In this document: positions 35,901-44,082 of the stretch, piece by piece
How positions within the stretch are numbered: position 1 is the first letter of the stretch
Layout: every line of letters starts with the position of its first letter
Origin: UBA1563 sp041667115
Lineage (GTDB): Bacteria > Bacteroidota > Ignavibacteria > Ignavibacteriales > Ignavibacteriaceae
Direction of reading: 5' to 3'
DNA: 64,000 nt
Assembly (NCBI GenBank): GCA_041667115.1
Contig: JBAYFO010000007.1
Span: 22,522 to 86,521 of the forward strand
Made by a program: the position numbers and the translations under genes
Notes under the pieces: model-generated
The model's database searches: none
What the model saw: only the letters and a program-made list of their open reading frames with translations
Told to the model about the DNA's origin: nothing

Positions 35901-37049
35901 TCCTTCCATAAAACCAGGATATTGTCCTCCATAAGCGGCGGTGTATCCGGTAGTAAATGTTGTATAGAGATGAAGGTTCGGGTTAACACTTTGTACTAAA
36001 CTATCAACAATTCTAAAAGGTTCGTAGTTATCTATACTGGAGGGTTCATTTAAGCCAAACCAACCAAGAACCCCACTGGTATCTGCATATTGTGAAACTA
36101 ATGAAGCAATATTAGTACGAACTGTTGGTGAAGTTATCAGCTCATTTGCTTTTGAATCATAAATTTCGATATAATCAACATACAATTTTAAGAAAGTGCG
36201 CCCTTGCCATACAACTTTATATTGCATGTATTGCGTTGTTAATTCCAGACTAATCAGATTCTGATTTCCCGACGGGGTTAAATGTTCGGTTTGGTTAATG
36301 TTTACTAAACTTGCTAATGTATATGGAAAAAATGATTTTGTTTCCCAGACATCCCACCCACCTCCATTTTCAAGAAAATTTCTTACAGATAATGTCATCT
36401 CTTGTATAGTGGTTTCGCTGCTGTTTGCCGGATTTGAAGCCACAATTTGGAGTTTGCATACAGCGCTATCCAAATACTCCGCCGGCAGCGCAATGGCATC
36501 TATCCGCTTAACTTTCAAACGATAGTTTGCTCTATATCGTATCGGATCATTTCCGGATACGGGTAATTCTTTATACGTAACATATTGGTAGTAACCTGGT
36601 CCGTAGATTAATTTGTCTGAAGAAGCGGAATTGGTAACAATCCCGCTTGTATTCCCTTCGGTAAAAGGGATTCCTATAGAAGTATTATGCTTTAATTCCA
36701 TATCACCATTTAATCCATTTCCCTTCCCTTCAGCTTCCCATTTCGTATAAACTGCATCGGTATAATAAACAACCCAGGGATTTGCAGTCCATATCTGCAG
36801 TGGGAACATTTTTAATCCCTGGGTTTTTATTCTGTTGTAATTAGTCAGGTCTAAATCCGTGGCATAAAAACCATAAATTCCCAACTCTTTCATCTTCAAC
36901 AGATTTTCATTTGAGATTTCCGAAGATTTTTTATTTGTATGGGCAATTATCGGGATACCATCATACCTATCTAAATAAGGCACCTGCGCAGATAAAAAAG
37001 AGATATGGAAAACAAAGAAAAAGAACCATCGCGTAATACTAAATTTCAT
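32991..37049 (-). CDS. Multidomain T9SS cargo: glycosidase-like plus beta-helix plus sorting domain
   Basis: This 1352-residue protein has a signal peptide (ending SFLSAQ, about residue 22). Residues 25-560 resemble a TIM-barrel glycoside hydrolase, with GLNEPSS at 332-338 (Glu335 a candidate acid/base) and a carbohydrate-binding-like beta domain inserted around 110-300. Residues about 660-1010 are a right-handed parallel beta-helix (NNTITNNSLYGISSLSNSTI, ISNNGIGINTYS). A helical segment follows (1050-1260), and the end (about 1265-1352) is a T9SS type A sorting domain: YPNPFNPITTITYQIP, VFDILGNKVSTLVNQ, SGTYVYQL, ending KKMMLVK. It is likely secreted and anchored. The glycan target is unknown. 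Confidence 0.85.
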   Translation of the reverse strand: MKFSITRWFFFFVFHISFLSAQVPYLDRYDGIPIIAHTNKKSSEISNENLLKMKELGIYGFYATDLDLTNYNRIKTQGLKMFPLQIWTANPWVVYYTDAVYTKWEAEGKGNGLNGDMELKHNTSIGIPFTEGNTSGIVTNSASSDKLIYGPGYYQYVTYKELPVSGNDPIRYRANYRLKVKRIDAIALPAEYLDSAVCKLQIVASNPANSSETTIQEMTLSVRNFLENGGGWDVWETKSFFPYTLASLVNINQTEHLTPSGNQNLISLELTTQYMQYKVVWQGRTFLKLYVDYIEIYDSKANELITSPTVRTNIASLVSQYADTSGVLGWFGLNEPSSIDNYEPFRIVDSLVQSVNPNLHLYTTFTTGYTAAYGGQYPGFMEGNGSVYPGTEFIKRSKLKYLSLNTYMYDYPYSLGEESYRERNIALVTNLNLTQLRIDGAPIPLSHSTQSGKFCNILGSYVPSNTQMNYHINLGLLFGMKELTCDPFFTLTLNNSPYREGLVNFESTPPTLTPLGQFWKDIIKPRMSGLVGKTIKTLTPTSQYYEKDLASTSIINNTFLNKLEKNPTNLSGAFIVDLGFFSNPTDLNKKYFIVVNRYYSECENLRFYFQNLNDFKNWEITNLVTNTKTTIVTNTANEAEHTDVIPIGDAGLYSVLPVVKYGGTLAASETISGSLQMGGNIIVPTGFTLTLAANSVINPNGFSIVSTGGTITIQSGATVNGAILKTGSTVKAIYPTMLAALSAAVSGQTVSVSGAQTVSSNLTVQSGVTLSINSGATVSFSAGKKISVYGNLTANGATFMGNGSKGYWHSLSFFANSSGTIQSSTIKDAQCGIYTTTNANVIISNNTITNNSLYGISSLSNSTINVSNCTISNNGIGINTYSTLATITGSSILNNTNYGIKSDNIGYNSDLYWHDNTLHGNGYAIVLNNASPWIGNCDLSDNTHGVVVNSSMTSFAVIPEENLNMRGYNTITCSATPLFRADNYSTVYMGYDSDGGYNSIFGSELPDMEAKNHSKIWADNNYWGSSQPAVYADGTSSIFARTPLPSDPNEGSCSNYSMASKEVIKSPVLKKMSSSALGDNYSKYGDAITNGRKGNFQKAKGTLLSIIEGEFDNKYSPLALITFYEFTLNEKRIKNKSGEVDSLNTDLNDILEKVIKRAKEDSLRPFALRLLAREAALSNNSLEMLSYNKELVANYPNSSNELSALFDLITYYTDIEQDVAKTDEFYARMVKAFPNEDLTKFAGINLGKNKGMLKKGTLGSEDKIPTEYSLSNAYPNPFNPITTITYQIPKAGFVTLEVFDILGNKVSTLVNQQKEIGKYTAQFDASSLASGTYVYQLRVNDYTSTKKMMLVK

Positions 37050-37067
37050 GAGCTGCTCCCGATATTT

Positions 37068-38825
37068 TTATTTTATTAACAACATTTTTTTCATTTCCAT
37101 ATACCGTGGAATTTTTCCTTCCCCTAATGCTTCTATGCGGTAAAGATAGATCCCGCTTGAAAGATACTCCCCGTTAAACGGTACTTCATAATACCCAGCA
37201 GTTTGTTCAGCGTTTACCAACGATTGTATCAATTCCCCCTTGATATCGTAGATGGTAATTTTTACTAATCCTTTTTCTTTGAGCCGGTAGGATATTATGG
37301 TTTTGGGATTAAAAGGATTTGGATAGTTTTGATAAAGCCTATAACTGTATACTACATTCCATTCATTTCCTATACTTGTTAAATTGATTCCCGCTTCCTC
37401 GCTTACCTCCGATTCATTCATGCTTGTATCAACCGCGGTTAGTTTGTAATAAAATTTATCAATTTGCACGGGAATCAAATGAGTATAAGAAGTATCAGTT
37501 GTAGTAGTAATGAATGTAGTTGAGTCAGCATTAAAATTAGGGACGGTATCTCTGAAAATTCTATATTGCTTAAAATCCGCTTCACTATTCTTTTTCCATA
37601 TCAGATAAATTTTTCCCGAATCAGCTTTAAGCGTTAGTCCCCCGGGCGCTTTTGGGGCAAGATCAAGATACGTATAAAGAGACCCGAGGATTCCGCCATA
37701 CATTCCGATATCGCTCCGGCTTCCGTCTTTATCAAGAATAGATGGATCACCGGCATCAATCGCAGACGAGTATTTTTGTAAATGAAAATCGCCCTTTCCT
37801 GAATACGCTATAGTATCTTTTACAAACATCGGGTCTGCAAAAATATCATGAGCGCCAATTCCTCTTGCATCTGTTGCATCTGCGGAATTATTCCAGAACA
37901 GATTGTAATCGGTATTAGGAGATCCTTCAACCCTAATCCCAATATAACTATTTGCGATAATATTGTTCCGTAGATATGTATTATCTCCGGCAAACCAAAT
38001 ACTTCCAAGAGTGCTTGAATTACCTAATTGATAATCGAGCAATGTGTTGTTGACTATCACTGCCGTATCGGTAACCGCTGCTACATCAATGTTAATAAAA
38101 AAACCAGCTATCAGGTTTCCCCTTACTTTCATATTTTTTAAAAATATTATATTACTAATACCCTCATAAGCTTCTTTCGGTGGCCCAAGAATAATATTAT
38201 TATCTACCGTCGGCTGTCCGTTATGATAATTATCAATCCCCATTAATGAATTCCCTTGATCATGCCTAAGGTGTATTAAGCAGTTACTTATTACCGGTTT
38301 ACAAGTATCATAAGCACAAAAGGTATGCACCCCTATTTCAACATCTTTAATTAGTAGGTTTTCAATTCTTCCGCTTGATGAAGTAACATCCACTCCAACA
38401 TTTGCATTAGTTATAATGCATGCATTAATATTGACATTGTAACCAAGCGAAGCAACTACTGAATTCCACATGCCCGTACTAACACCCTTGCCAATTATTT
38501 TAAAACCTGCTAAAGTTATATCCTTTTTTGCTTCAACGGTATAATACACACCCAACCCTGTACCATCAATAACACAGCTATCCATACTGCTGCCAAGAAG
38601 TGTTATAGCTGCTTTTGTTATTAAGAACTCCTTATACACTCCATTTGCAACAACAACTGTATCACCATCATTACAAACGTTAATACATTTCTGTATGCTG
38701 TCGCTTGCCGTTGCCCAACTTGTGTAGGGGGGTGTGCTGCTGCCGGTTTTGCTTACAAACCGCACTTGGGCAAATGTTAAAGCGGTAAATAATAGTAACG
38801 AGGAAAAGAGTAATGTTGTTTTCAT
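37068..38825 (-). CDS. Right-handed beta-helix protein with Fn3 and T9SS sorting domain
   Basis: The 585-residue protein has a signal peptide ending LTFAQ (about residue 19), then a parallel beta-helix at about 25-375 that starts with the typical DSIQKCINVCNDGDTVVVANGVYKEFLI rung. A fibronectin type III-like domain follows at about 390-480 (GGLTLKADSGKIYLIWKKNSEADFKQYRIFRD). The last 85 residues are a type A sorting domain (LYQNYPNPFNPKTIISYRL, IYDIKGELIQSL, SGIYLYRI, ending KKMLLIK). The helix fold is common to polysaccharide lyases and pectinases, but no catalytic set is evident. It precedes the larger cargo gene by 18 bp on the same strand. Confidence 0.87.
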   Translation of the reverse strand: MKTTLLFSSLLLFTALTFAQVRFVSKTGSSTPPYTSWATASDSIQKCINVCNDGDTVVVANGVYKEFLITKAAITLLGSSMDSCVIDGTGLGVYYTVEAKKDITLAGFKIIGKGVSTGMWNSVVASLGYNVNINACIITNANVGVDVTSSSGRIENLLIKDVEIGVHTFCAYDTCKPVISNCLIHLRHDQGNSLMGIDNYHNGQPTVDNNIILGPPKEAYEGISNIIFLKNMKVRGNLIAGFFINIDVAAVTDTAVIVNNTLLDYQLGNSSTLGSIWFAGDNTYLRNNIIANSYIGIRVEGSPNTDYNLFWNNSADATDARGIGAHDIFADPMFVKDTIAYSGKGDFHLQKYSSAIDAGDPSILDKDGSRSDIGMYGGILGSLYTYLDLAPKAPGGLTLKADSGKIYLIWKKNSEADFKQYRIFRDTVPNFNADSTTFITTTTDTSYTHLIPVQIDKFYYKLTAVDTSMNESEVSEEAGINLTSIGNEWNVVYSYRLYQNYPNPFNPKTIISYRLKEKGLVKITIYDIKGELIQSLVNAEQTAGYYEVPFNGEYLSSGIYLYRIEALGEGKIPRYMEMKKMLLIK

Positions 38826-39305
38826 AATAATAGAAGGAAACTTAAGGTAAGTGTATTTTGGTGTAACTGTTTTTTTTGTTCAGGGGAAGAAAAATCACTC
38901 ATAAAACCGCTCCAGGAAGTTATTTGTTTTTCTTTGCTGCAAAATTCCAAATAAATATTGAGAAAGGCAAGAGGAAACGAAAATATATTTACTCTGTAAT
39001 CAGCTCTATCCCGATAGATTGGGATAAAGCTGTAAGAAAAAGATCATCGTAAACGGTGATGGGTTTGAATATTACACTTTGGCGGCATTTGTTTGTACGG
39101 CATAAACCATTTATGTACGCCCACCGCTGGAAAGATTACGCTGAATTATCAATTAGTAATTCTGCTAAGTTAATTCGTTTTCCGTTTTTTTCTTAACGGG
39201 AACCCGGAGAGAGTACTTTGGTGTTGCATAAATTCCCCTTTGCTATCTTCATCTTTAAAACGAAAAAGGCGTCAAAAGACGCCTTAAATCAGAAAGCAAA
39301 AACGC
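38826..39305. other. 480-bp gap without a gene
   Basis: No credible reading frame was found. It holds an imperfect 12-bp inverted repeat (39001-39012 with 39021-39032, one mismatch), a smaller CATAAA/TTTATG hairpin near 39103-39117, and the terminator at 39266-39285. The hairpins could be REP remnants or an unannotated RNA; I see no tRNA shape. Confidence 0.5.
39266..39285 (-). terminator. Intrinsic terminator of RRM gene
   Basis: AAGGCGTC and GACGCCTT form an 8-bp stem with a 4-base loop; on the minus strand a T-rich tail follows. It lies 20 bp past the stop at 39306. Confidence 0.8.
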
Positions 39306-39557
39306 TTAGTTTTTCGGTTTGGCTTCGTTAACAATGATATTTCTACCATTAACTTCCGAACCGTTAAGAGCTTGCATAGCTGTTTGAGCTTCAGAATCTG
39401 TAGACATTTCTACGAAACCAAAACCTTTAGAACGACCGCTTTCACGATCTTTTACAACTTTTGCTGATACGACGCTGCCATGAGCTTCGAATGTTGACTT
39501 TAAAGCATCGTCATCTACAGACCAGGGAAGACTCCCAACGAACAATTTAGTACTCAC
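39306..39557 (-). CDS. RNA-binding protein with single RRM
   Basis: The 83-residue protein is one RRM domain with RNP2 LFVGSL (5-10) and RNP1 KGFGFVEM (44-51). Such small RRM proteins are frequent in cyanobacteria and the Bacteroidetes/Chlorobi group, where they bind single-stranded RNA and are often cold- or growth-regulated. The gene has its own terminator and a 90-bp leader separating it from radA, so it is probably monocistronic. Confidence 0.93.
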   Translation of the reverse strand: MSTKLFVGSLPWSVDDDALKSTFEAHGSVVSAKVVKDRESGRSKGFGFVEMSTDSEAQTAMQALNGSEVNGRNIIVNEAKPKN

Positions 39558-39647
39558 TAATGAACCTTTGAAATAATGAAATATGAATTAATTACAGCCC
39601 TAAGCTAATCCTTTTTTTGATAAAAGCAAAGGAATTCCACATTTTTT

Positions 39648-40997
39648 TTAAGAGAGCAAAAGTGTCAGTGCTTCGGAAAGGTTCCCAATTCCGATGACTT
39701 TTATCGAAACTTTCGTCTTTAATAATTTTTTATTAGCCGAAGGAATAAAGATTCTGCTAAAACCTAACTTTTCCGATTCGATAATTCTTTTTTCAATTTG
39801 ACTAATACTTCTTAACTCACCTCCCAAACCTACTTCTCCAACAACAACTGAATTCGGGTCGGCAGTTTTATCGGTTAAATTAGAAGCAATAGCACAACAG
39901 ACAGCAAGATCAATTGCAGGTTCATCAATCTTTACGCCGCCTGCTAAATTAAGAAACACATTATGAGCGGAAACTCTTATGTTCGCCCGCTTTTCTAATA
40001 CGGCAAGTAAAATTGATAATCTCCGGTAATCAAAGCCGGTTGTAACACGTTGAGGATTTCCGAAGTGTGAAGGAGTTACTAACGCCTGCACTTCAATCAA
40101 TAGCGGGCGCGTCCCTTCAATACTGGCTGTAACCACGTTTCCGCTGATAAGTGTTTCTCTATCTCCTAAAAATACTTTGCTAGGATTTGTAACTTCTTCT
40201 AAACCGGTATCGCGCATTTCAAAAATGCCAATTTCGTTTGTACTGCCAAATCTATTTTTAATTGCGCGGAGAATGCGGTAAGAATTTTTAACATCTCCTT
40301 CAAATTGAATGACGGTATCAACAATATGTTCTAATATTTTGGGTCCCGCTATGGTGCCGTCTTTTGTAACGTGTCCTACAATAATTACTGAAAAGTTATC
40401 CTGCTTAGCTCTTTCTAAAAGCGTTGCCGTGCATTCGCGAATTTGCGTAACCGTTCCGGCAGAGTTTTCAAAATTTGCATTAACCATCGTTTGAATCGAG
40501 TCAATAATTACAACTTTCGGACTTTCATTTTTTATTACATGAAGAATAGTATGCAGATCTGTTTCGGCAAGTACCAAAAGTGACTCAGAATTTATTTTTA
40601 GCCGGGAAGCGCGAAGTTTGATCTGCTGGGCAGATTCTTCACCCGAAACGTAAAGCACTGTTTTATTGATCTTTGCTGCCGCTTGCAAAACAAGCGTTGA
40701 TTTTCCAATTCCGGGATCACCGGCAATTAAAACAACGGAACCGGAAATAAGTCCGCCGCCTAAAACCCGGTCAAACTCTTCAATCTTTGTTTTAATTCTT
40801 TCTTCTTCAAAGGAAGAAATTTCATTGATCTTTTTCGGAAGTGAGGTTTTCGTTTGTAGAATATTTTTTTGCTTTCCGGTTTCCACTATTTCTTCTTGAA
40901 ATGTGTTCCAGCTTTCGCACTCCGGGCATTTCCCCAGCCAGCGGAGAGATTCGCATCCGCAATTTGTACAGACAAATTTAACTTTGCTTTTTGCCAT
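39648..40997 (-). CDS. radA: DNA repair protein RadA
   Basis: RadA is a RecA-like branch migration helicase that aids recombination. Using ATG 40997 (MAKSKVKFVC) the protein has 449 residues; an in-frame start seven codons earlier would only lengthen the overlap with the sirtuin gene. It has the zinc finger CxxC-x10-CxxC (Cys10, 13, 24, 27), Walker A GDPGIGKS at 93-100, the RadA signature KNRFG, and a Lon-like C-terminal domain. The start overlaps the end of the sirtuin gene by 20 bases, so the two are coupled. Confidence 0.95.
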   Translation of the reverse strand: MAKSKVKFVCTNCGCESLRWLGKCPECESWNTFQEEIVETGKQKNILQTKTSLPKKINEISSFEEERIKTKIEEFDRVLGGGLISGSVVLIAGDPGIGKSTLVLQAAAKINKTVLYVSGEESAQQIKLRASRLKINSESLLVLAETDLHTILHVIKNESPKVVIIDSIQTMVNANFENSAGTVTQIRECTATLLERAKQDNFSVIIVGHVTKDGTIAGPKILEHIVDTVIQFEGDVKNSYRILRAIKNRFGSTNEIGIFEMRDTGLEEVTNPSKVFLGDRETLISGNVVTASIEGTRPLLIEVQALVTPSHFGNPQRVTTGFDYRRLSILLAVLEKRANIRVSAHNVFLNLAGGVKIDEPAIDLAVCCAIASNLTDKTADPNSVVVGEVGLGGELRSISQIEKRIIESEKLGFSRIFIPSANKKLLKTKVSIKVIGIGNLSEALTLLLS

Positions 40998-41739
40998 AAT
41001 TTTTATCTTCTTTAACAAGTTGTAAAATTTGAGGAAGAATTTCTCCCGCTTTCCCGATCAACGAAAGGTCGGCAATGTTTGATAACTCCGTTTTTTCAAT
41101 ATTCACTTCTACTAAAAATTTTCCATTCCGCTTTGCGAGGTAAGGAATGTTTGCCGCCGGAAAAACCACCGCAGACGTTCCAACAATAAATAAAACATCG
41201 CACGTTTCGGCAGCTAATTCACTTAACGATAATGCCTCTTCAGGAAGGAATTCACCAAACCAAACGATATCGGGACGTATCAGTCCACCGCATTCGCATC
41301 TGGGGACTTTCTCTTCAATAACTAGATTTTCATCATCATACCTTTTTTTACACTCGATGCAATAATTCTTTTCGATATTGCCATGAAGTTCATAAACTGT
41401 TTTGCTACCCGCGCGGCGGTGAAAATTATCTACATTTTGTGTTACGACAGTAACTTCTTCAAAATAGTTTTGAAGTTCGGAAATGGCTAAGTGAGCTGCG
41501 TTCGGTGAGGCTTGATGCACAATTTTTTTTCTATATTGATACCAGTCCCAAACAAGTTGGGGATTTCGAAGAAACGCATTAAAGTTTGCGAGTTCTTCGG
41601 GTTTCATTTTATTCCAAATACCGTCCTTACCACGGAAAGTCGGAATTCCGCTCTCGGTAGAAATTCCGGCTCCCGTAAAAAACACAATTTTATTCGCAGA
41701 TGAAAGAACGGTTTTCAGTTTTTCATAATGTTGAAGCAC
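40978..41739 (-). CDS. cobB: NAD-dependent protein deacylase, sirtuin
   Basis: The 253-residue protein is a class of bacterial sirtuin that removes acyl groups from lysines using NAD+. Motifs: GAGISTESGIPTFRG, the catalytic-site QNVDNFHRRAG with ELHGN after it, and a CxxC ... CxC zinc site (CIECKK, CECGG). The Rossmann end VGTSAVVFPAANIP is present. The start codon is GTG. It overlaps radA and is preceded 13 bp upstream by a TPR gene. Confidence 0.95.
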   Translation of the reverse strand: MLQHYEKLKTVLSSANKIVFFTGAGISTESGIPTFRGKDGIWNKMKPEELANFNAFLRNPQLVWDWYQYRKKIVHQASPNAAHLAISELQNYFEEVTVVTQNVDNFHRRAGSKTVYELHGNIEKNYCIECKKRYDDENLVIEEKVPRCECGGLIRPDIVWFGEFLPEEALSLSELAAETCDVLFIVGTSAVVFPAANIPYLAKRNGKFLVEVNIEKTELSNIADLSLIGKAGEILPQILQLVKEDKNYGKKQS

Positions 41740-41752
41740 GGAAAACTTTCGT

Positions 41753-42535
41753 TTATTTATTTTTTATTGTTTCCAATAATTTTTTCGATTCAGCCAAAAA
41801 CATATCATCATCTTCATCGACTACTTTAATATAAGGTAACTTATAAAGTTCTTCTTTAGCTTTTTGATATTCATCTTCTTCAATCAACGCTTTTGCGTAA
41901 TCGAGATGATACATGCGGAAGTCGGGACGAAGCTCAATTGCTTTTTTAAATTCCGCAAAAGAGACATCCATATCTCCCCAACCTAGCCCCAGCGGAAGAC
42001 GAACGAGATAAGGTTTTTCACAAACCTTTGCGTGCGTTCTTCCCAACACATAATGTGATGAAGCTTGAATTTCGTTTCCACCATTACCAAGTTTTATAGC
42101 TTTTTCACAATCTTTTCTAACATCGTTTACCAAACCAATAACTTTGAAAACCCCTTTAAATAATGCAATTCTTCCTTTGGCAATTGCGCGGCGCAGATAA
42201 ACAACAGATGAATTTGGAGCCGCCTTTACCGCTTTTTCTGCGTAATCAAGAGCAAGTTGATATTTCACAAGTTGGGCATCCTTCTGATCATCCGAACTGC
42301 CCGGCATGTGCTCGGCAATGTCAACATATGACCGGCTGATCCTCCAAAGGATTTCGGGATTGTCAGCATCAAGCTTTTCCGCTTTGAGTAAAACCTCGAG
42401 CGCTTTTTGATTATTGAATTCTTTCATTGAATAATTATCACCTTCTTTTATCAGTTCATCGACTGATTGAGAAAATGCGAGAGACGAAAAGAAGAGAAAG
42501 AAAAAGAGCAATACCGATAACTGTTTCTGTTTCAT
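41753..42535 (-). CDS. Secreted TPR protein
   Basis: From ATG 42535 the protein has 260 residues, with a signal peptide ending SLAFSQ (about residue 23) and helical TPR pairs along the rest (EIKEGDN-type, ALEVLLKAEKLDADNPEILW, ALDYAEKAVKAAPNSSVVYLRRAIAKG, FAEFKKAIELRPDFRMYHLDYAKALIEEDEYQKAKEELYKL). The layout resembles microtubule-dynamics-regulator (RMDN)-like TPR proteins. A GTG two codons upstream is in frame, but GAGGTG sits 5 bases before the ATG, which favours ATG. Role unknown, in the periplasm. Confidence 0.82.
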   Translation of the reverse strand: MKQKQLSVLLFFFLFFSSLAFSQSVDELIKEGDNYSMKEFNNQKALEVLLKAEKLDADNPEILWRISRSYVDIAEHMPGSSDDQKDAQLVKYQLALDYAEKAVKAAPNSSVVYLRRAIAKGRIALFKGVFKVIGLVNDVRKDCEKAIKLGNGGNEIQASSHYVLGRTHAKVCEKPYLVRLPLGLGWGDMDVSFAEFKKAIELRPDFRMYHLDYAKALIEEDEYQKAKEELYKLPYIKVVDEDDDMFLAESKKLLETIKNK

Positions 42536-42550
42536 ACACACCTCTTTGAT

Positions 42551-43513
42551 TTATTGGTTAAGAATTTCTTTTTTATAAAGTTGGGTCGAAATTAATGAAA
42601 TATATTTTGTCCAATCAGATTGTGCGTTCACATCACTAGCAATCGCGCTTTTATAGGCGTTGGTTTGCGCGCTGAGTTCGTCCGCGTGATAGAGAGCGAT
42701 TGCCTCCAGCGTTCTCGGCACAACCGGAGATGCATTCTCCAACTTACCTTGATGACTTAAGATCAAATGAAGTAGTTGATTTTTAAGTTCTTCGGGAAAT
42801 TCCGGAATCTCAATTATCGCTTCATTTACTTTTAAAGATGCAAGCACGATATGCCCCAGCAATTTCCCTTTGTCTGAATAATCAAAAGCAGAATCGAAAA
42901 CCAGTTCCTCCATTTTTCCGTAATCATGCAACATTGCACCGGCAACAAGCAAGTCTTTATTTATTTCTTCATGAAACGTTGCCATTAATTTACAAATTTT
43001 TATAATTTCTAATGTATGTTCTAATAATCCGTGGATATAAGCGTGATGCCATTGTTTTCCCGCCGGAGCTTTGGAAAATTTTTCAAATGATTTATCGTCA
43101 AAAAGTGAGTTCAGCAATTTTTTCAAGTAACCATTTTCTGTTTCAGAAATCGATTCGTAGAACTCATGTTTCATTTCCTCAAAATTTCTTTTTGATCTGG
43201 GAAGAAAAAATTCGGCGGAAATATTTTCTGAAGGTTTCGGCAATTTTATATTTTCAATTTTTAGCTGGGGAGAGTTTTGATATTCTTCGATCACTCCTTC
43301 AACTTGAACAACTGCCCCAACTGTCAATTCGCTTAGAATGGAGTTAAAATTGTCCCACAAATTTGCCGGGAGGGAAACACTTTTATCGCCAAGCTCAAGA
43401 CTAACGAACGGTTTGTTGGCTTTTGTTTGTTTAAGTTCACTGCGTCTAATCATAAGAAAATGATCAACACGGTCTCCTTTTTTAAGTGTGGCTAAATCAG
43501 TTTGAAATTTCAT
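42551..43513 (-). CDS. 3'-5' exoribonuclease, YhaM-like
   Basis: The start is taken at ATG 43513 (MKFQTDLATLKKGDRV), giving 320 residues. An OB-fold nucleic-acid-binding domain (about 15-105) is followed by an HD phosphohydrolase domain with HHAYIHGLLEHT and GAMLHDYGKMEE, the metal-binding histidine and aspartate pair. This domain order is that of YhaM/CBF1, which trims RNA from the 3' end. The start overlaps the UpxY-like gene by 17 bases, so the two are coupled. Confidence 0.9.
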   Translation of the reverse strand: MKFQTDLATLKKGDRVDHFLMIRRSELKQTKANKPFVSLELGDKSVSLPANLWDNFNSILSELTVGAVVQVEGVIEEYQNSPQLKIENIKLPKPSENISAEFFLPRSKRNFEEMKHEFYESISETENGYLKKLLNSLFDDKSFEKFSKAPAGKQWHHAYIHGLLEHTLEIIKICKLMATFHEEINKDLLVAGAMLHDYGKMEELVFDSAFDYSDKGKLLGHIVLASLKVNEAIIEIPEFPEELKNQLLHLILSHQGKLENASPVVPRTLEAIALYHADELSAQTNAYKSAIASDVNAQSDWTKYISLISTQLYKKEILNQ

Positions 43514-44039
43514 TGAGTTCCTTTTGAGGTGAAAGCACATCTAGTTTTACATTATCATGTAACCTGGCCACAACGGTACGGTTGAGTAATTCAATAGAGA
43601 CGGCAACCGTTCTGCCGCAAGGGTCTTCTATAACAACACCGGTAACTCCGGTAAAAGGTCCATCTTTAATCAGCACTTTCGTTCCTTTTACAATTCCGTT
43701 GACCACAAAATAATCTTCTTCGTCTTTTATAAAGTCAATAAAATTCTGCATTTGATCATCAGGAATTCTAGCCGGTCTTCCGCAGTAAAATACACACCGG
43801 ACAATCGCGTCTTGCTCGAGTGCTAACAAGCGTTCCTTCTCGACACAGTTGACAAAAATATAACTATTAATTAACGGTTCGGTAATCTTTTTTTTCCTGT
43901 CGCTCCATTGTTTCAGCCGGGTTATTTTCGGTAAATAGACTTCAAGACCAACTGCTCTCAGTTGAAGTTCTGCTTTAAATTCCTGACGCGGCTTAGTGTA
44001 TAAAGCGAACCAGTATCTATTTCCATTCAAAGTTTCCAT
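43497..44039 (-). CDS. UpxY-family transcription antiterminator (NusG-like)
   Basis: From ATG 44039 (METLNGNRYWFALYTKPRQEFKAE) the protein has 180 residues, typical of NusG paralogues. The NGN domain is at 8-120 and a KOW-like motif (GTKVLIKDGPFTGVTGVVIED) at about 130-155. UpxY proteins in Bacteroidetes antiterminate capsule polysaccharide operons. None is seen here: instead the gene lies between a hybrid kinase gene and an RNase gene. An in-frame start six codons upstream exists. Confidence 0.85.
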   Translation of the reverse strand: METLNGNRYWFALYTKPRQEFKAELQLRAVGLEVYLPKITRLKQWSDRKKKITEPLINSYIFVNCVEKERLLALEQDAIVRCVFYCGRPARIPDDQMQNFIDFIKDEEDYFVVNGIVKGTKVLIKDGPFTGVTGVVIEDPCGRTVAVSIELLNRTVVARLHDNVKLDVLSPQKELNEISN

Positions 44040-44082
44040 GCAATATTCACCAAACAAAAGTTAAGCTTAAAAAAAATATTTA

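Noticed and set aside
38990..39130. tRNA or small structured RNA
   Set aside because: Short hairpins are present but no cloverleaf or T-loop pattern could be built.
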